Shown here: positions 11,605 through 21,853 of the stretch, piece by piece | Numbering within the stretch: the stretch's first letter is position 1 | How the letters are laid out: each line of letters starts with the position of its first letter | Source: Amyloporia xantha | Taxonomy: Eukaryota; Basidiomycota; Agaricomycetes; Polyporales; Adustoporiaceae | Length of the DNA: 64,000 bases | Direction: 5' to 3' | Assembly (NCBI GenBank): GCA_036971615.1 | Contig: JAYKKR010000003.1 | Span: forward strand, 1,054,001-1,118,000 | The notes under the pieces: model-generated | Seen by the model: only the letters and a program-made list of their open reading frames with translations | Told to the model about the DNA's origin: nothing | The model's database searches: none | Made by a program: the position numbers and the translations under genes

Positions 11605-14600
11605 CGCCGCATGACCTCATGCGCGCTTCCTTTCCCCATCTCCCAACCCGAACGGCAACGTGCTTCGGTCATTGCTTCAGGAAGTCGACGAAACTGCAAG
11701 CCAGCAAAGACAGCGGCATTGAGACGACGAGGCGCACTAGGGTGTCTACGATGGAAGATCTCGATGAGTTCCTTTGCGTTTGCTACGTTACGCGCGGGTT
11801 CCCAAGACGTATGGGACTCATCGTATCCTTTCCATTTGACAAGGTACTGAAGCTGGCGGCGGAATATACGTGAATCTTTGATCCGCTCAACTTCGTACTC
11901 GTCTTCGCCTTCGACCTCAACAGGTGGCAGTTCATCTGGTTCTCGACCTGGGATTTCACTACGTGTATGCTTGCTGAGCAAGGAGACGTGGAAGACCGGA
12001 TGAACTGGCACCGACTTGGGCAACTTCAGTTCATAGTCTAAATCACCGATCTTCCGTGTGACAGGGAAGGGACCAAGGCGTTTGGGACTTAGCTTTCTGC
12101 TCGGCTGTTTCAGCTTCAGATTACGAGCATCCAGCCACACCTTGTCACCAGGTTCGAACATTGGTGCCTCCTGCACATGCCTATCGTAGTACGTTTTCAT
12201 ACGCTCAGCAGACAGCTCCAGCGCAGCGCGCGTGTCATCCCGTACTTCCTGCAACAACTTCAACCTATCTTCCGCAGCGGGTACCTTCGACATGGGGTTC
12301 AAGCGGATTTGGAGATCGGGGTTATAGGCTTGGTTCAGGAAGAAAGGCGAATAACCAGTTGCAGAGTGAACTCGATTGTTCAGTGCAAACTCTGCAAAAG
12401 GCAACTGTTTTGCCCAATCATCCTGTCGATGGCTGACATAAGCCCTAAGATATTGCTCGATCTCCTGATTCCACCGCTCCGTCTGCCCGTCTGTCTGAGG
12501 GTGAAAGGCAGTCGACATGGCTGGTTCGATATTCATCCCTTTGTAGATCGCATGTAGATACTTTGACGTGAATTGGGGACCTCGGTCTGATATGACCTTG
12601 GCCGGGGCCCCATGATGTGAAAAGACATCGCGTATATAAAGTTCCGCGGCACCTTCGGCAGTCAGAGTCTCATGACATGCCGAGAAGTGTACCATCTTGG
12701 TGAAGCGATCTGCAGTGACCAGGATTGAATCGAACCCATCGGACTTGGGGAGACCCACGATCAGATCGGTGGTAATAACCTGCCAGGGGCGCTCTGGGAT
12801 CTCATTCGGTTTGAGCGGCCCTTGTGGTTTAGCGGGGAACGTCTTGGTACGGTTGCACGTGTCGCAGGTGCTTACGTACTCATTGACAAACTTGGACATT
12901 CCCGGCCACCAATAGTTTCGCGATACTAACTCGAGGGTCTTGGCTCGCCCAGGGTGACCGGCTGCAGGTGCGTCGTGGTGGATTTTAACAATATCTCGCC
13001 GGAGCTCTGCATTCTTTGGGACATAAACGCACCCTCGAAACAGCAGGAGCCCTTGCTCGGCATTCCACTCGGTGAAGTCACGCTGTAGCCGGGGCGGGCC
13101 TAGATTCTGAATCTTTTCTAGGGCATCCGCCACCTCCCGATCCTTGTCCGAACATTCTCGAATGCGCTTCAGCAGCGATCGATCTGCCACCACTGCTGCA
13201 TGCCCACGCTGCGTGGAGGAAATGCGGAACTGTTCCGGTTTCAGGACAATCTGATCCACGTTGTCATCGTCATCTCCAACCTGTAGGTCTGGGCGACGAG
13301 ACAAGGCGTCAGCCTTTCCATTTGACTTGCCCGACTTGTGAATGATAGTGAAATCAAAGCGGGACAGATATAGAGCCCATCTCGCTTGCCGTCGCGTGAG
13401 ATGCTGAGCTGTGCGCCAATACTCGAGGTTCTTATGATCCGAAAGGATCTCGAACGTGTTAGGACAACCCTCGAGGTAGTGACGCCAGTCCTCCAGCGCT
13501 TCGATTATCGCTAACATCTCCTTGTCGTAGATCTCGTAATTACGCTGGGCAGAATCCATACCCCGAGATCGGTAAGCCACCGGATGCCACTTGCCATCCT
13601 CCTGCTTTTGCGAAAGTACGCCACCGGTTGCGTACCCAGAGGCGTCCACCTCTAGCCGCGTTTCCCGGTCTGGGTCATACAGTGCTAAGACAGGTGTGGT
13701 GCTAAAGCAGCGTTTCAGCTCCTCGAATGCAGACTGCTCCTCCTCACCCCACTGCCAGGGTACGTTCCCAGTTAGACGATCAAGGGGTTGCGTGATCTTG
13801 GCAAAATCCTTGATGAAGCGTCGATAGAAGTTGGCAAACCCTCGGAACTTTTGGATGTCTTTAACATTCCGAGGGGTGGGCCACTCCATGACTCCGCGGA
13901 TCTTTGCAGGATCCATCGCCACTTCACCATTCCCTACAATCATGCCTAAGTAGTCTGTTTTGGGAACGTCCCACTCGCACTTCTCCGGTTTCAGAAAGAG
14001 ATCGTTTTTCTGAAGGCGACGCAATACTTCACGGGTGACTTTCTCATGCTCCAGCTTGTCCGTAGAGAAGATGAGAATGTCGTCGAGATAGACCGTGAGT
14101 TTTCCCTCCGCAATGAGATCTCCGAAGATGTCATTCATCATTGCTTGGAAAGTCGCAGGAGAATTGGTGAGGCCGAAGAACATAACCGATGGTTCGTACA
14201 ACCCTCGATTAGTTACAAACGCAGCCTTCCATTCGTCTCCGAGTTTGATCCGTACGTTATTATACCCCCATCGGATGTCGAACTTGGTAAAGATCGAGGC
14301 GCCTTTGAGTTTGTCGACAAGTTCCGAGATCAAGGGCAATGGGTAGCGATTTTTGACCGTGATCTCGTTAAGCCGTCGGTAGTCCTGTACGGGTCGAAGT
14401 GATCCATCCTTCTTTTTGATGAAGAAGAAGGGAGAGGATATGGGCGACTTCGATTCCCGTATATAACCTTTGGCCAACTGTTCTTTAAGGAACTTGTCTA
14501 ACTCGCCTTGTTCATTGTGCGACAGCGGGTATACCCTCGAATGGAACGTTTTCGCGTCAGGAATCAGTTCTATAGCGTGATCATAAGGTTTATGTTCCGG

Positions 14601-15446
14601 AAGCCGTTCTGAGGCTTCTTTGGAGAAAACCTTCAAGAACTCGTGAAACTTTTCCGGCACCATTTCCTCGACGCCTTTGACTTCTCGCTTCTTGTACTCC
14701 TCTTCAGCAAGGACTTGGGAGTAGGTATGTCCTGCTGCAACATACAGTTGTGGAGCACCAGGGAGGTTGACACCACGCTCCCAAGCTTCGAGAAGGTCGT
14801 CTTCGTCCCATTCGACCGTTGGATCCAACTCTGGTTCCTCCTCAGGTGATACCTTACTATGTATCTTGCCCTTGGTTGACCATTTGGCTTTCCGCAAACG
14901 TTTCTGTGCCGTGGGCCTATCCCCCGTATCACACGTCGACGCTGCTTGTTCCGTCTGGCCAACCTTTCGGGCTTGACACGCCTCAGGGCACCTATCTAGT
15001 TTGAACGAGCCACTCTCCCAATCAATATCAGGGTTATGCTCGCGAAGCCAATCGAGCCCAATTATAACGTCTTCAGGCCCGATGTCTGTTACCGTAAATA
15101 CCATCTTCTCAATATGGTCTCCTATTTTCATCTGTAGCACGGCTACGTCCGTGATGCTTCCGTTCTTGTTGAGCGATCCATCGATGTTATATAGCGGAAT
15201 GGGGCGCCCCAACTTCCGTGTTCGTACGTTGTTTTCTTGGATGAATCGCTTATGGATAAACTTCGTGGTGGCACCGCTGTCCACCATGGCCACTACTTCT
15301 TTCTGCCGTCTTTCGCCAATTAACTGTATCGGAATGTGGAAATGTTGAGAACCGTGATCTATTTCATAAACATTTGCAGCTTGTAGTACAGAAAATCGAT
15401 TCGTAACGGGTCCAGCGCGCGCGGCAGCAAGCGTGGACTGAATTAA
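11601..15446 (-). CDS. pol: Pol polyprotein (PR-RT-RH-IN-chromodomain)
   Basis: One open frame of about 1280 codons in the -1 frame relative to gag. Domains in order: aspartic protease (VDSGATTKFIH); reverse transcriptase (KKKDGSLRPVQDYRRLN, FDIRWGYNNVRI, VYLDDILIFS); RNase H (LEVDASGYATGGVLSQ, NYEIYDKEMLAI); integrase with its HHCC finger (HHDAPAAGHPGRAKTLE, CDTCNRTK) and DDE core (TTDLIVGLP, ISDRGPQFTS, TERWNQEIEQY); and a C-terminal chromodomain (YEVERIKDSRIF, LVKWKGYDESHTSWEPARNV). All catalytic motifs are present and no stop interrupts them. The chromodomain would steer integration to marked chromatin. Expression probably depends on a -1 shift at the end of gag. The frame ends inside the polypurine tract. 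Confidence 0.95.
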   Translation of the reverse strand, partial: LIQSTLAAARAGPVTNRFSVLQAANVYEIDHGSQHFHIPIQLIGERRQKEVVAMVDSGATTKFIHKRFIQENNVRTRKLGRPIPLYNIDGSLNKNGSITDVAVLQMKIGDHIEKMVFTVTDIGPEDVIIGLDWLREHNPDIDWESGSFKLDRCPEACQARKVGQTEQAASTCDTGDRPTAQKRLRKAKWSTKGKIHSKVSPEEEPELDPTVEWDEDDLLEAWERGVNLPGAPQLYVAAGHTYSQVLAEEEYKKREVKGVEEMVPEKFHEFLKVFSKEASERLPEHKPYDHAIELIPDAKTFHSRVYPLSHNEQGELDKFLKEQLAKGYIRESKSPISSPFFFIKKKDGSLRPVQDYRRLNEITVKNRYPLPLISELVDKLKGASIFTKFDIRWGYNNVRIKLGDEWKAAFVTNRGLYEPSVMFFGLTNSPATFQAMMNDIFGDLIAEGKLTVYLDDILIFSTDKLEHEKVTREVLRRLQKNDLFLKPEKCEWDVPKTDYLGMIVGNGEVAMDPAKIRGVMEWPTPRNVKDIQKFRGFANFYRRFIKDFAKITQPLDRLTGNVPWQWGEEEQSAFEELKRCFSTTPVLALYDPDRETRLEVDASGYATGGVLSQKQEDGKWHPVAYRSRGMDSAQRNYEIYDKEMLAIIEALEDWRHYLEGCPNTFEILSDHKNLEYWRTAQHLTRRQARWALYLSRFDFTIIHKSGKSNGKADALSRRPDLQVGDDDDNVDQIVLKPEQFRISSTQRGHAAVVADRSLLKRIRECSDKDREVADALEKIQNLGPPRLQRDFTEWNAEQGLLLFRGCVYVPKNAELRRDIVKIHHDAPAAGHPGRAKTLELVSRNYWWPGMSKFVNEYVSTCDTCNRTKTFPAKPQGPLKPNEIPERPWQVITTDLIVGLPKSDGFDSILVTADRFTKMVHFSACHETLTAEGAAELYIRDVFSHHGAPAKVISDRGPQFTSKYLHAIYKGMNIEPAMSTAFHPQTDGQTERWNQEIEQYLRAYVSHRQDDWAKQLPFAEFALNNRVHSATGYSPFFLNQAYNPDLQIRLNPMSKVPAAEDRLKLLQEVRDDTRAALELSAERMKTYYDRHVQEAPMFEPGDKVWLDARNLKLKQPSRKLSPKRLGPFPVTRKIGDLDYELKLPKSVPVHPVFHVSLLSKHTRSEIPGREPDELPPVEVEGEDEYEVERIKDSRIFRRQLQYLVKWKGYDESHTSWEPARNVANAKELIEIFHRRHPSAPRRLNAAVFAGLQFRRLPEAMTEARCRSGWEMGKGSAHEVMRR

Positions 15447-16375
15447 AAACGCTCCTCTTTCATCGCGTGATACTGCCCCAACTCCTCCCGCATGGACTTT
15501 ACCTCATTGGCCAACGCAGACACAGACGCTAACATAGCCGAGAGATCTCCCGGTGTCTGCTGCACAACTTGTGCCTGTTCGGGCTGAGCACTTGGCGTTG
15601 CTGCGTTTGCAGCAACCGTAGCTCGCACACCCTGGCGCGGAGTGTAAGGTTTGTCCTTGCAGGTAGGACAGTCCTTCCGACGATACCCCGGTTTCCCGCA
15701 TCCGTAGCAGGAGCCGTTAAATTTTCCATCACCAACAGCCGCGATAGTAGAAGAGGAAGCGGCGGTCTGCTGGCGACCTTGTGACGTACGAGCCCCACCA
15801 CGAGCGAACATATTGAGATCTGGACGGCGCGCGCGGCTTATGTCGAGGATCTGTTCTACCGCGAGGACTCGTTTTTCTGCGCTAATCCAGTCGTCGAAGG
15901 GTTCGAGCTCGATTTTGCGGTAGATGCGCGAGGGGATGCCGCTAAGGTACTTGTCACGGAGTTCTAGCTTTCCATAGCCAGAACGATCCGCCGGACCCTT
16001 GAATTGAGCGGAGAACTGTGCGGCAGTTCTCGAGTCTCGTAAGTTACGCGCGCAGACTTTGGTCAGCTCGACTTGTGCAGCGGCTGCATCGTCGAGATGT
16101 CCGAAGCGAGCGGTGAAGGCGTCGGTGAAGGCCTTACGTGTGGCGAAAGGGGTTCGGCCAGCTACGTAGTCCGCCAGGAAAGGAGTGCCCCATTCGCGGG
16201 CTTTTCCGTCGAGAAGACTGATCGCGACCTGGACCTGTAGCTTGACGGAGGCTAGATCCGTATTGTAGTCGAGATACTCCGAAAGTTGGGCGAGGTACCG
16301 TTTACATTCCACAACGCTCTCGCCATCGTAGCGTTGGGGAAGGAGAAGCTTCGCAATGCCTTTGTCTACGGCCAT
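15443..16375 (-). CDS. gag: Gag of the gypsy element
   Basis: A 310-residue capsid/nucleocapsid frame beginning MAVDKGIAKLLLPQRYDG. It has a retrotransposon gag core (about residues 10-170), an alanine/threonine-rich linker and one zinc knuckle near residue 215, CYGCGKPGYRRKDC, where the histidine of the usual CCHC pattern is tyrosine. The same frame stays open upstream of 16375 to about 16815 with Pro/Ser/Thr/Gln-rich residues like a gag N-terminus, but contains no ATG. A different frame (16375-17097, 240 codons, MTNAWSRFLQRNNQ...) covers that stretch and its stop overlaps the ATG as TAATG. So the true N-terminus is unsettled: re-initiation, an indel, or a frameshift are possible. The stop codon at 15443-15445 lies in TTTTTAA, where pol is read in the -1 frame. 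Confidence 0.85.
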   Translation of the reverse strand: MAVDKGIAKLLLPQRYDGESVVECKRYLAQLSEYLDYNTDLASVKLQVQVAISLLDGKAREWGTPFLADYVAGRTPFATRKAFTDAFTARFGHLDDAAAAQVELTKVCARNLRDSRTAAQFSAQFKGPADRSGYGKLELRDKYLSGIPSRIYRKIELEPFDDWISAEKRVLAVEQILDISRARRPDLNMFARGGARTSQGRQQTAASSSTIAAVGDGKFNGSCYGCGKPGYRRKDCPTCKDKPYTPRQGVRATVAANAATPSAQPEQAQVVQQTPGDLSAMLASVSALANEVKSMREELGQYHAMKEERF

Positions 16376-17301
16376 TACCGTCGCGGGGGAGGTCGTAGTT
16401 TGCTGCGAGGGCGGAGGCGGTGGTTGTTGCTGTGAAGCGGTCGTGTGACGCGGGGTAGGACGGGTGGTCTGACGGCCACGCGGCGCCGACGACGAGGCGG
16501 AGGTGACGGGCTGAGATACGACAGGGACTGTCGGCTGCGTAGACTCGGACTGCGCGACTCCTCTTTGGGTTCCCGCAGGTGGATTCGCTCGCGAGACAGG
16601 GGGAGTAGGGAGATGGGAGACTCCTCCTTCTTGACTTTGGCTGCGGCTAACGCTGCCGCCAGGTCGAGGAATAGATGAGCCAGGGGTGGCAGGTCGAGAG
16701 GGAACGGGGGTAGTGTGACGTGAGAGTGAAGCGTGCTCGCTCCTGGGTCCTGCGGGGTGTTGGACACGCCGGATAGGAACAAATCGATTATTCGGGAAGG
16801 CTCAGTGATGGAGCGCGGGGTTCGATTTGGACACGGTTGTCGGGGCAGTCGAACCAGTTGTTTTCCTCGAAGTAACAGTCGGTTTGGTCCTGGGTGTCGA
16901 AGGCGTGAACGAGTCCGTGACAGTGGAGTTCTTCTGCCACGATGGAGGAAGGAAGGGGAGGTGCGCGTACGTAAAGAAGACCGTTTGACTACGTATCTAC
17001 GGCGCCCAAGAGAACCCCGAGTGGTTCGCAATTCACGTGGGACCCAGTACAGCCTTTGATTATTTCGCTGCAGGAATCTAGACCACGCGTTGGTCAACCC
17101 AACAAGAGACGCCCACTGAAGTGCAGTCTCTGAAAGCTCGTTCCACTACGAGGTGGCGATGTGTCTACGTGCGGGGGATGGCGACACGAGCACCGAGTTC
17201 CCGACTTTGTATCGTAACGGTAATCGAAGTATAGTAAAGGTGCGCACCACCCAACCTATGGAAAGGGATAATGGAAAGTGTGAACGCCGGCGGCGATGGG
17301 G

Positions 17302-17312
17302 AGTTTCGACCT
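17302..17312 (-). other. Primer-binding site (probable self-primer type)
   Basis: Two bases inside the 5' LTR the element reads AGGTCGAAACT on its coding strand. This is not the TGG start of a normal tRNA site. It is the exact reverse complement of the 11 bases at 17501-17491, the predicted 5' end of the transcript. Tf1 of fission yeast primes reverse transcription in this way with 11 bases of its own RNA. Confidence 0.65.
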
Positions 17313-17314
17313 AG

Positions 17315-17883
17315 TGTCGCGACTTAGAGTCGAGCGACGGGGGAAGAACAAACCTACACGGCTGAGGGCGTTCGACTAAGTCTTACCGAAGCGATGACGA
17401 GCTATGCTCGAGTCTAAGGCTAGGGACAAGATAAATAAACGTAAGTAAAGGTAAGTAGGTACAGGCAAGCTTGGCTTACCTAGGGACAAGAGGTCGAAAC
17501 TGAAGTCCCCAGGCAGAGGCGTACTACTTATATACTACAGGAGTTCAGGGCAGGCTATCTACATGGTCCGTGCGCAGGTGGTCTGTGCGCAGCCTGAGTA
17601 AGCAGGCTATGAGTCATAAGTGATGTCGTGAGCGGAGCCTGGCGGGGCCCGAGGTCGGCCGGCACCGTGCTTAAGTAAACGTCCGTAAAGGGAAGGCGGG
17701 ACGGAGTCCGTGGGAAGGGAACATGTGACCTGTAATGGTCGACACGTCTAAGTCCATGAACAGGGAGCTTGCGGTGTGTACAGTAGAATGGCCGTTCGAA
17801 TAAGAGGGGAAAATAACGATGAGTAAAAGGAGAAAATCGTCCGTATATAGAAAGGAAGAAACGCTCGATGTCAACTCGTGACA
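17315..17883 (-). repeat. 5' LTR of the gypsy element
   Basis: Upstream LTR relative to the minus-strand element, 569 bases, ends TG...CA. It contains a TATATAA box (17528-17534) and, 33 bases downstream in the direction of transcription, the 11-base segment at 17491-17501 that is complementary to the primer-binding site. Confidence 0.95.
17528..17534 (-). promoter_or_regulatory. TATA box of the gypsy LTR promoter
   Basis: TATATAA on the minus strand. Transcription would be expected to begin about 30 bases further on, which is where the self-complementary AGTTTCGACCT segment starts (17501). Confidence 0.6.
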
Positions 17884-17888
17884 CTTTG

Positions 17889-18499
17889 TCAGATATTCAC
17901 GAGCCCATCTCGCAAGGCCCCCTCAAGGTCCTCTGTGCACGCGAGGAGAATTGGATGCTGGTAGAGCGTAAGGTAGACTTAGTGCTGCGGCTGCTTACCC
18001 GGTGTGCTCACTGCATTACTTGTTTTCAGTCACGGCGCAAACTGGCTTAACGTGCCGAGTAAGCCTGAGAACTCGGAGCAGAGCGAAATCCGTTAGACGA
18101 GTACCTAGGGCTGTCATCTTGCTGAGCACAAGCAGAGTGTTCTCACATCGGCAGTTGAAGTCCGCAATAGAGTACATACCACAGTAGAATGGACGGACTA
18201 GACGTGCTGAAGGCCCCAATTCAAGTCAGTCAAAGGAATAGACATAAAGGACTAGGATCAACTAGAATAAAGGACATAGACAGACCCTCGTATCTCACTT
18301 GTCTCGTCTTTCGCTCTTTCCAGCAGGAACAAAATATATTTCTCGCATGTGTACACGTGCATCTCCGCCACAACCCCCTCCCCTGCCCAACACCGCTCTC
18401 CTTCCCGTGACAACCCAGCGCTGTAGTGGTGTGGACGTGAACGTGCACGGGTGAGTGCAGGGCGAGAGGCGCGGATGGAAGCGTTGAGTGGGGCGGGCA
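17889..18499. other. Gap between gypsy element and duplication copy B
   Basis: About 600 bases that include the second CTTTG target duplication (17884-17888) just to the left. I searched it on the minus strand for exons 10 and 11 of the mannosyltransferase (motifs GDAPVHSIA and YDGYSC) and did not find them. Confidence 0.6.
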
Positions 18500-21455
18500 G
18501 ATGTATTTGCGAGGGAAGGGAGAGCGTAGGGGTGGCGAAGAAGAGCGTACAGTCAGCAACGGTCCCGGCCGAGTGCACGCACGCGACGCACCTCGTAGTA
18601 GAACCCGCCCTTCGCGTCGAGGTAGTCGAAGAACGTCGAATACGCCTTCCCGCGCCAGAACTCCATGTCCGCGATCTCAAAGTTGCTCCAGACTGCACAC
18701 GCCGGCGTCGGAGTGATCGTCCCCATCGTCAGCGCAAACCAACAGAGAGAAGGCGCAAGGCCACGCACAGTGACACAAGTTGTACGACTGCCCCCCGTCG
18801 TCGGACATGTACCCCATCGCGTTGTCCTCCGCGACGAACTGCGGGTGTGCCTGGGTGAACTCTGCATCGCGCGAACCCAGTATGAGCACGCAGCATCACA
18901 TCCGACTCGAACGGCACACACCTTTCACCGTGTCCCACAGCGTCGGGATCGTCGCCTGGTACTCGTACATCGTGATCGTGAAGCCTGCGACATCAGAAGA
19001 AGGTCAAAGGCGGCCAACACCCGTATGGACAGGGACACGCACCGTACACCTTGTCGTGGTCCTCCATGTACTTGAACGGGTCGAACGCCGTCTCGCAATG
19101 GAAGTGCACGTCCGGCCTGGCGCAGCACACAAAGTCAGCGGGCGGCGTGAGTAAACAAGGACGCGTGACACGCACTCGACGCGCCAGTACCACCGGTACT
19201 GCTGCAGGAGCGGGTGGCGGTAGAAGAACTAGGAGGCGGAACGGACAACGCAAAAAGCGACAGAAAACGTCAGACATGACCAGTCAGGGAGCCAAAGTGC
19301 GTGTGTGCTCACCCCGGAGTTGAACCGGCACATGTTGCGGTACCTGCGCCACGGACTGTCAGAGGGCAGAATAAAGAGTGGAGGGACGCAGGGCTCACGA
19401 GACACTCCCTGCGGAGGGCGCAGCGCGACCGGTCAGGCGCTAGAGGATACGACAGGAACGCGAGACGTACCGCCGTAGATGATACCGTCTTCAACCATCT
19501 TGTCACGCCCGGCACGCGCACGGTCTTCGTCGATCCAGGCAGGCTGTGTCCAATGCTCGCGCGGAACGAGGCCGAATGAGACGGGGCCGGCGATGACGTT
19601 GCTGATGCGTCTGCGGGGGAGATGAGCATCGTAACAGGAGAAGTGAGTGGCTAGGGAGCGAGCAGGAGGAGTAGGGGCGAGCGAGAAGAAGGTCAGGCAG
19701 TGCGTGAACAGGAACGAGGGCAGAGGCGAGAGGAGGACGAAGGAGATGTGGACGGACAGCGGGCAGATCATATGGTGATCAAATTGAGGGAGAGGGAGAA
19801 GGATCCATGAAGAAAAGAGGAAGAGGAAGATAAATGCAGGGGGAAAGAGTGAGAGCGAGACGGGGGAGCAGAAAGGGAAGAAAGAGAAGGACGCAGAGAC
19901 TGCTGGATGGAGACGGGACGGGAAACGCACCGCTTGAACTCATCATCAAAGGGCTCATCGTTGAGGAAGACCCAAGGGTAGCCGAACCGGCGGTTGAAGC
20001 GGTCCTCGAGCTCGCGGACGCTGCGCACGGCGCTGTCGACGTCCGAGTTGCGCGCGAGCATCAGCATCGTCGCGTTCGCGCGCGCGGTTGTGTTCGGGGC
20101 GGAGGCATGGGGCGGGGAGTCGGCGTCGGGGAGGTCTGGGTGGTAGTAGTCGTCCGGGATGGACGCGAGGGGCTCGGGGGAGGCGGGGGACCAGGCGGAC
20201 GTGAGGCGGGAGATGGAGGTGGCGCGGCCGTAGTCCTCCTGGGTGAACGAGAGGATCGAGTGGATGCCGAGCTGCGGGGTGTCAGCGCAGAACGCGGAGA
20301 GAGGGGGACGGACGGACGAGGACGAAGAGGACGAGGAAGACGTAGCGAGTGGTGGACCCGATCTTGAGCAGCATCCTCCGCGGGGCTATTTTGGTCGCAG
20401 CTCGGTGCCGGGGTCGCTACGGCTGGCAGCGGTGGGAACACGCACGAAGCAGGCGTGGGACGCGATGTCAGGCGACGGGCGCAGATCGCGGAGAGCGTGA
20501 TGCGCGATGGCAGGCCGCTGTCAGAGTCTGTGTGGGGAGGGGATCGAGTCTGCCAGCGAGCGCAAGAGGTCGGCCTGTGCTGGGGCGGGACAGCCACCGA
20601 CGCAAGCACAGACTGCGCATTCCTCCTCCGCAGCTGCCATGGCAATTCCCGCCCCACCTTATCGCCAGATCTCTGTGATGTCATCGCCGAGGTCGTCGAC
20701 GAGGTGTGACTGCCTAGTGCCGGTGAGGTGGCCGCTGTGTGCGAGAGGCGTCGATAGATCGTCTTGTATCCTCCATAGCTAGTCCTAGAAATCGATTCAA
20801 AATTACTCTGTTGCCTACAAACTCCTCGGCTCAGATTGCACGCTCGACGTGCACGAGACTCTTGCTGCTCGTTCGCGCAGTACTCAAGACTCAGAACTTG
20901 AAGCAGAACTCTCACACTGCACGGAAAAGGGGGAAGAGTTGGATACTCCATTCAAAAGCGGGAGGGCGCCGTTATACACCGTACAGGGCTTCGAACAACA
21001 AGACATGACATACGGAATAGAACCTACATCTGACAGCTTGCGCCTGAGGACGCCGAAAGCTCGACAGAAGGGAAAAGTAAGACATACCAATTCGGAAACC
21101 AAACTGCTAAAAAAGAAGTCTTCCGAGTTCTGGGAGCCGGCTCGCCAGCACAAACGGTGTAGGCTCGGGCTTCAGGCTTGGGGCGGGGCTCGCCGTCGGG
21201 CAATGTCTCAGCGGACTTGCGAAGTCCTGAGCCTGAGACGTGCCCTGATTACTCGCGCCTGCGCCCTCTCGGACTCACCGCACCTTCCACCTTCGCTTCG
21301 CTTGCCACCATCCAGGAGTCGAGGAGTATTGTATCTGTGCGTTCGCGAGGCGAGTCCGAGACACTTCAGTGACTTCACAGAGGGAGAAAAGAAATTGAAA
21401 GAAAGATAACTCGATCGATCGCGTTCCTCTACAGCATGCATCAAACGCGTATCCC
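18500..21455 (-). repeat. Segmental duplication, copy B
   Basis: Direct repeat of 1872-4370. Through the coding part the two copies differ at scattered positions and the offset is a constant 16629 bases between exons 5 and 9. Intron 3 is heavily diverged. About 0.5 kb at 20690-21224 is unique to this copy and shows no recognisable element ends. Its distal block (21225-21455) again matches 4128-4350 almost perfectly. Confidence 0.9.
18592..20374 (-). pseudogene. KRE2-like: Broken second copy of the KRE2/MNT1-type mannosyltransferase
   Basis: Nine exons align to copy A: 20318-20374, 19931-20271, 19471-19610, 19313-19355, 19176-19228, 19043-19116, 18922-18984, 18769-18861, 18592-18692. Exon 2 has an in-frame loss of two codons. 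Exon 4 is one base shorter (43 instead of 44) just before RNMCRF, which shifts the frame ahead of the VEPD metal motif. The duplication stops in intron 9, so the last two exons with [13 protein letters not shown] and the C-terminus are absent, although the exon 9 donor GT survives. Most coding changes elsewhere are mild (for example FTHEDY to FTQEDY). About 310 bases of promoter are shared with copy A, so it may still be transcribed. It cannot give a normal enzyme unless exon 4 is spliced differently. Confidence 0.85.
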
Positions 21456-21853
21456 TCCCACAAAGCTCAAGTAGTCTGCTAGTCAAGCTCAGCGCCGCCC
21501 TCTCGTCGCCCGCCCAAGCGAGAATCAGACAGCTTGCGCCGAATGGATGACAGGAAAGAATATGACATACGGTTCCGGAAGGAATACTACTACATACAGA
21601 AAAATAGGTTTCATGTCGAATTCAAATGTGATTCAGTTGGACGCATCAAGACAGTTAACGTATAGGTTTAAGGGGGCGTTGTTTGCATCGATTGCGGACG
21701 TTCACATATTGCACAGAATGCTCTGTAAAGGAGATTTCAAGTGGCTACCAACAGGACGTGTGCACCACAAATACACTGGCATCCGCACAAGAACACACGA
21801 ACTCCCAATTCCAAGATTCCGACAAAGCACCAAGGGGCACTCGGAGGTCGCCA
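21456..21853. other. Short intergenic gap
   Basis: About 400 bases between the end of the duplication and the stop codon of the next minus-strand gene. It would hold the 3' untranslated region of that gene. I see no other feature. Confidence 0.4.

Larger units (their letters stand above)
11021..17883 (-). mobile_element. Full-length Ty3/gypsy chromovirus (LTR retrotransposon)
   Basis: A complete 6863-base element on the minus strand. Both LTRs are 569 bases (11021-11589 and 17315-17883), run TG...CA, and look identical by eye. The flanking bases CTTTG occur at 11016-11020 and 17884-17888, a 5-base target duplication. Internal order is primer-binding site, gag, pol with protease, reverse transcriptase, RNase H, integrase and a C-terminal chromodomain, then a polypurine tract. 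This order and the chromodomain define a chromovirus. The identical LTRs imply recent insertion. The pol frame is open throughout, so the copy may be active apart from an odd gag N-terminus. It lies between the two mannosyltransferase copies. Confidence 0.97.

Noticed and set aside
17302..17312. tRNA-type primer-binding site in the gypsy element
   Set aside because: The site lacks TGG and matches the element's own RNA 5' end exactly.
20690..21224. Extra block in duplication copy B as a transposon
   Set aside because: No inverted ends, target duplication or coding motif could be found.
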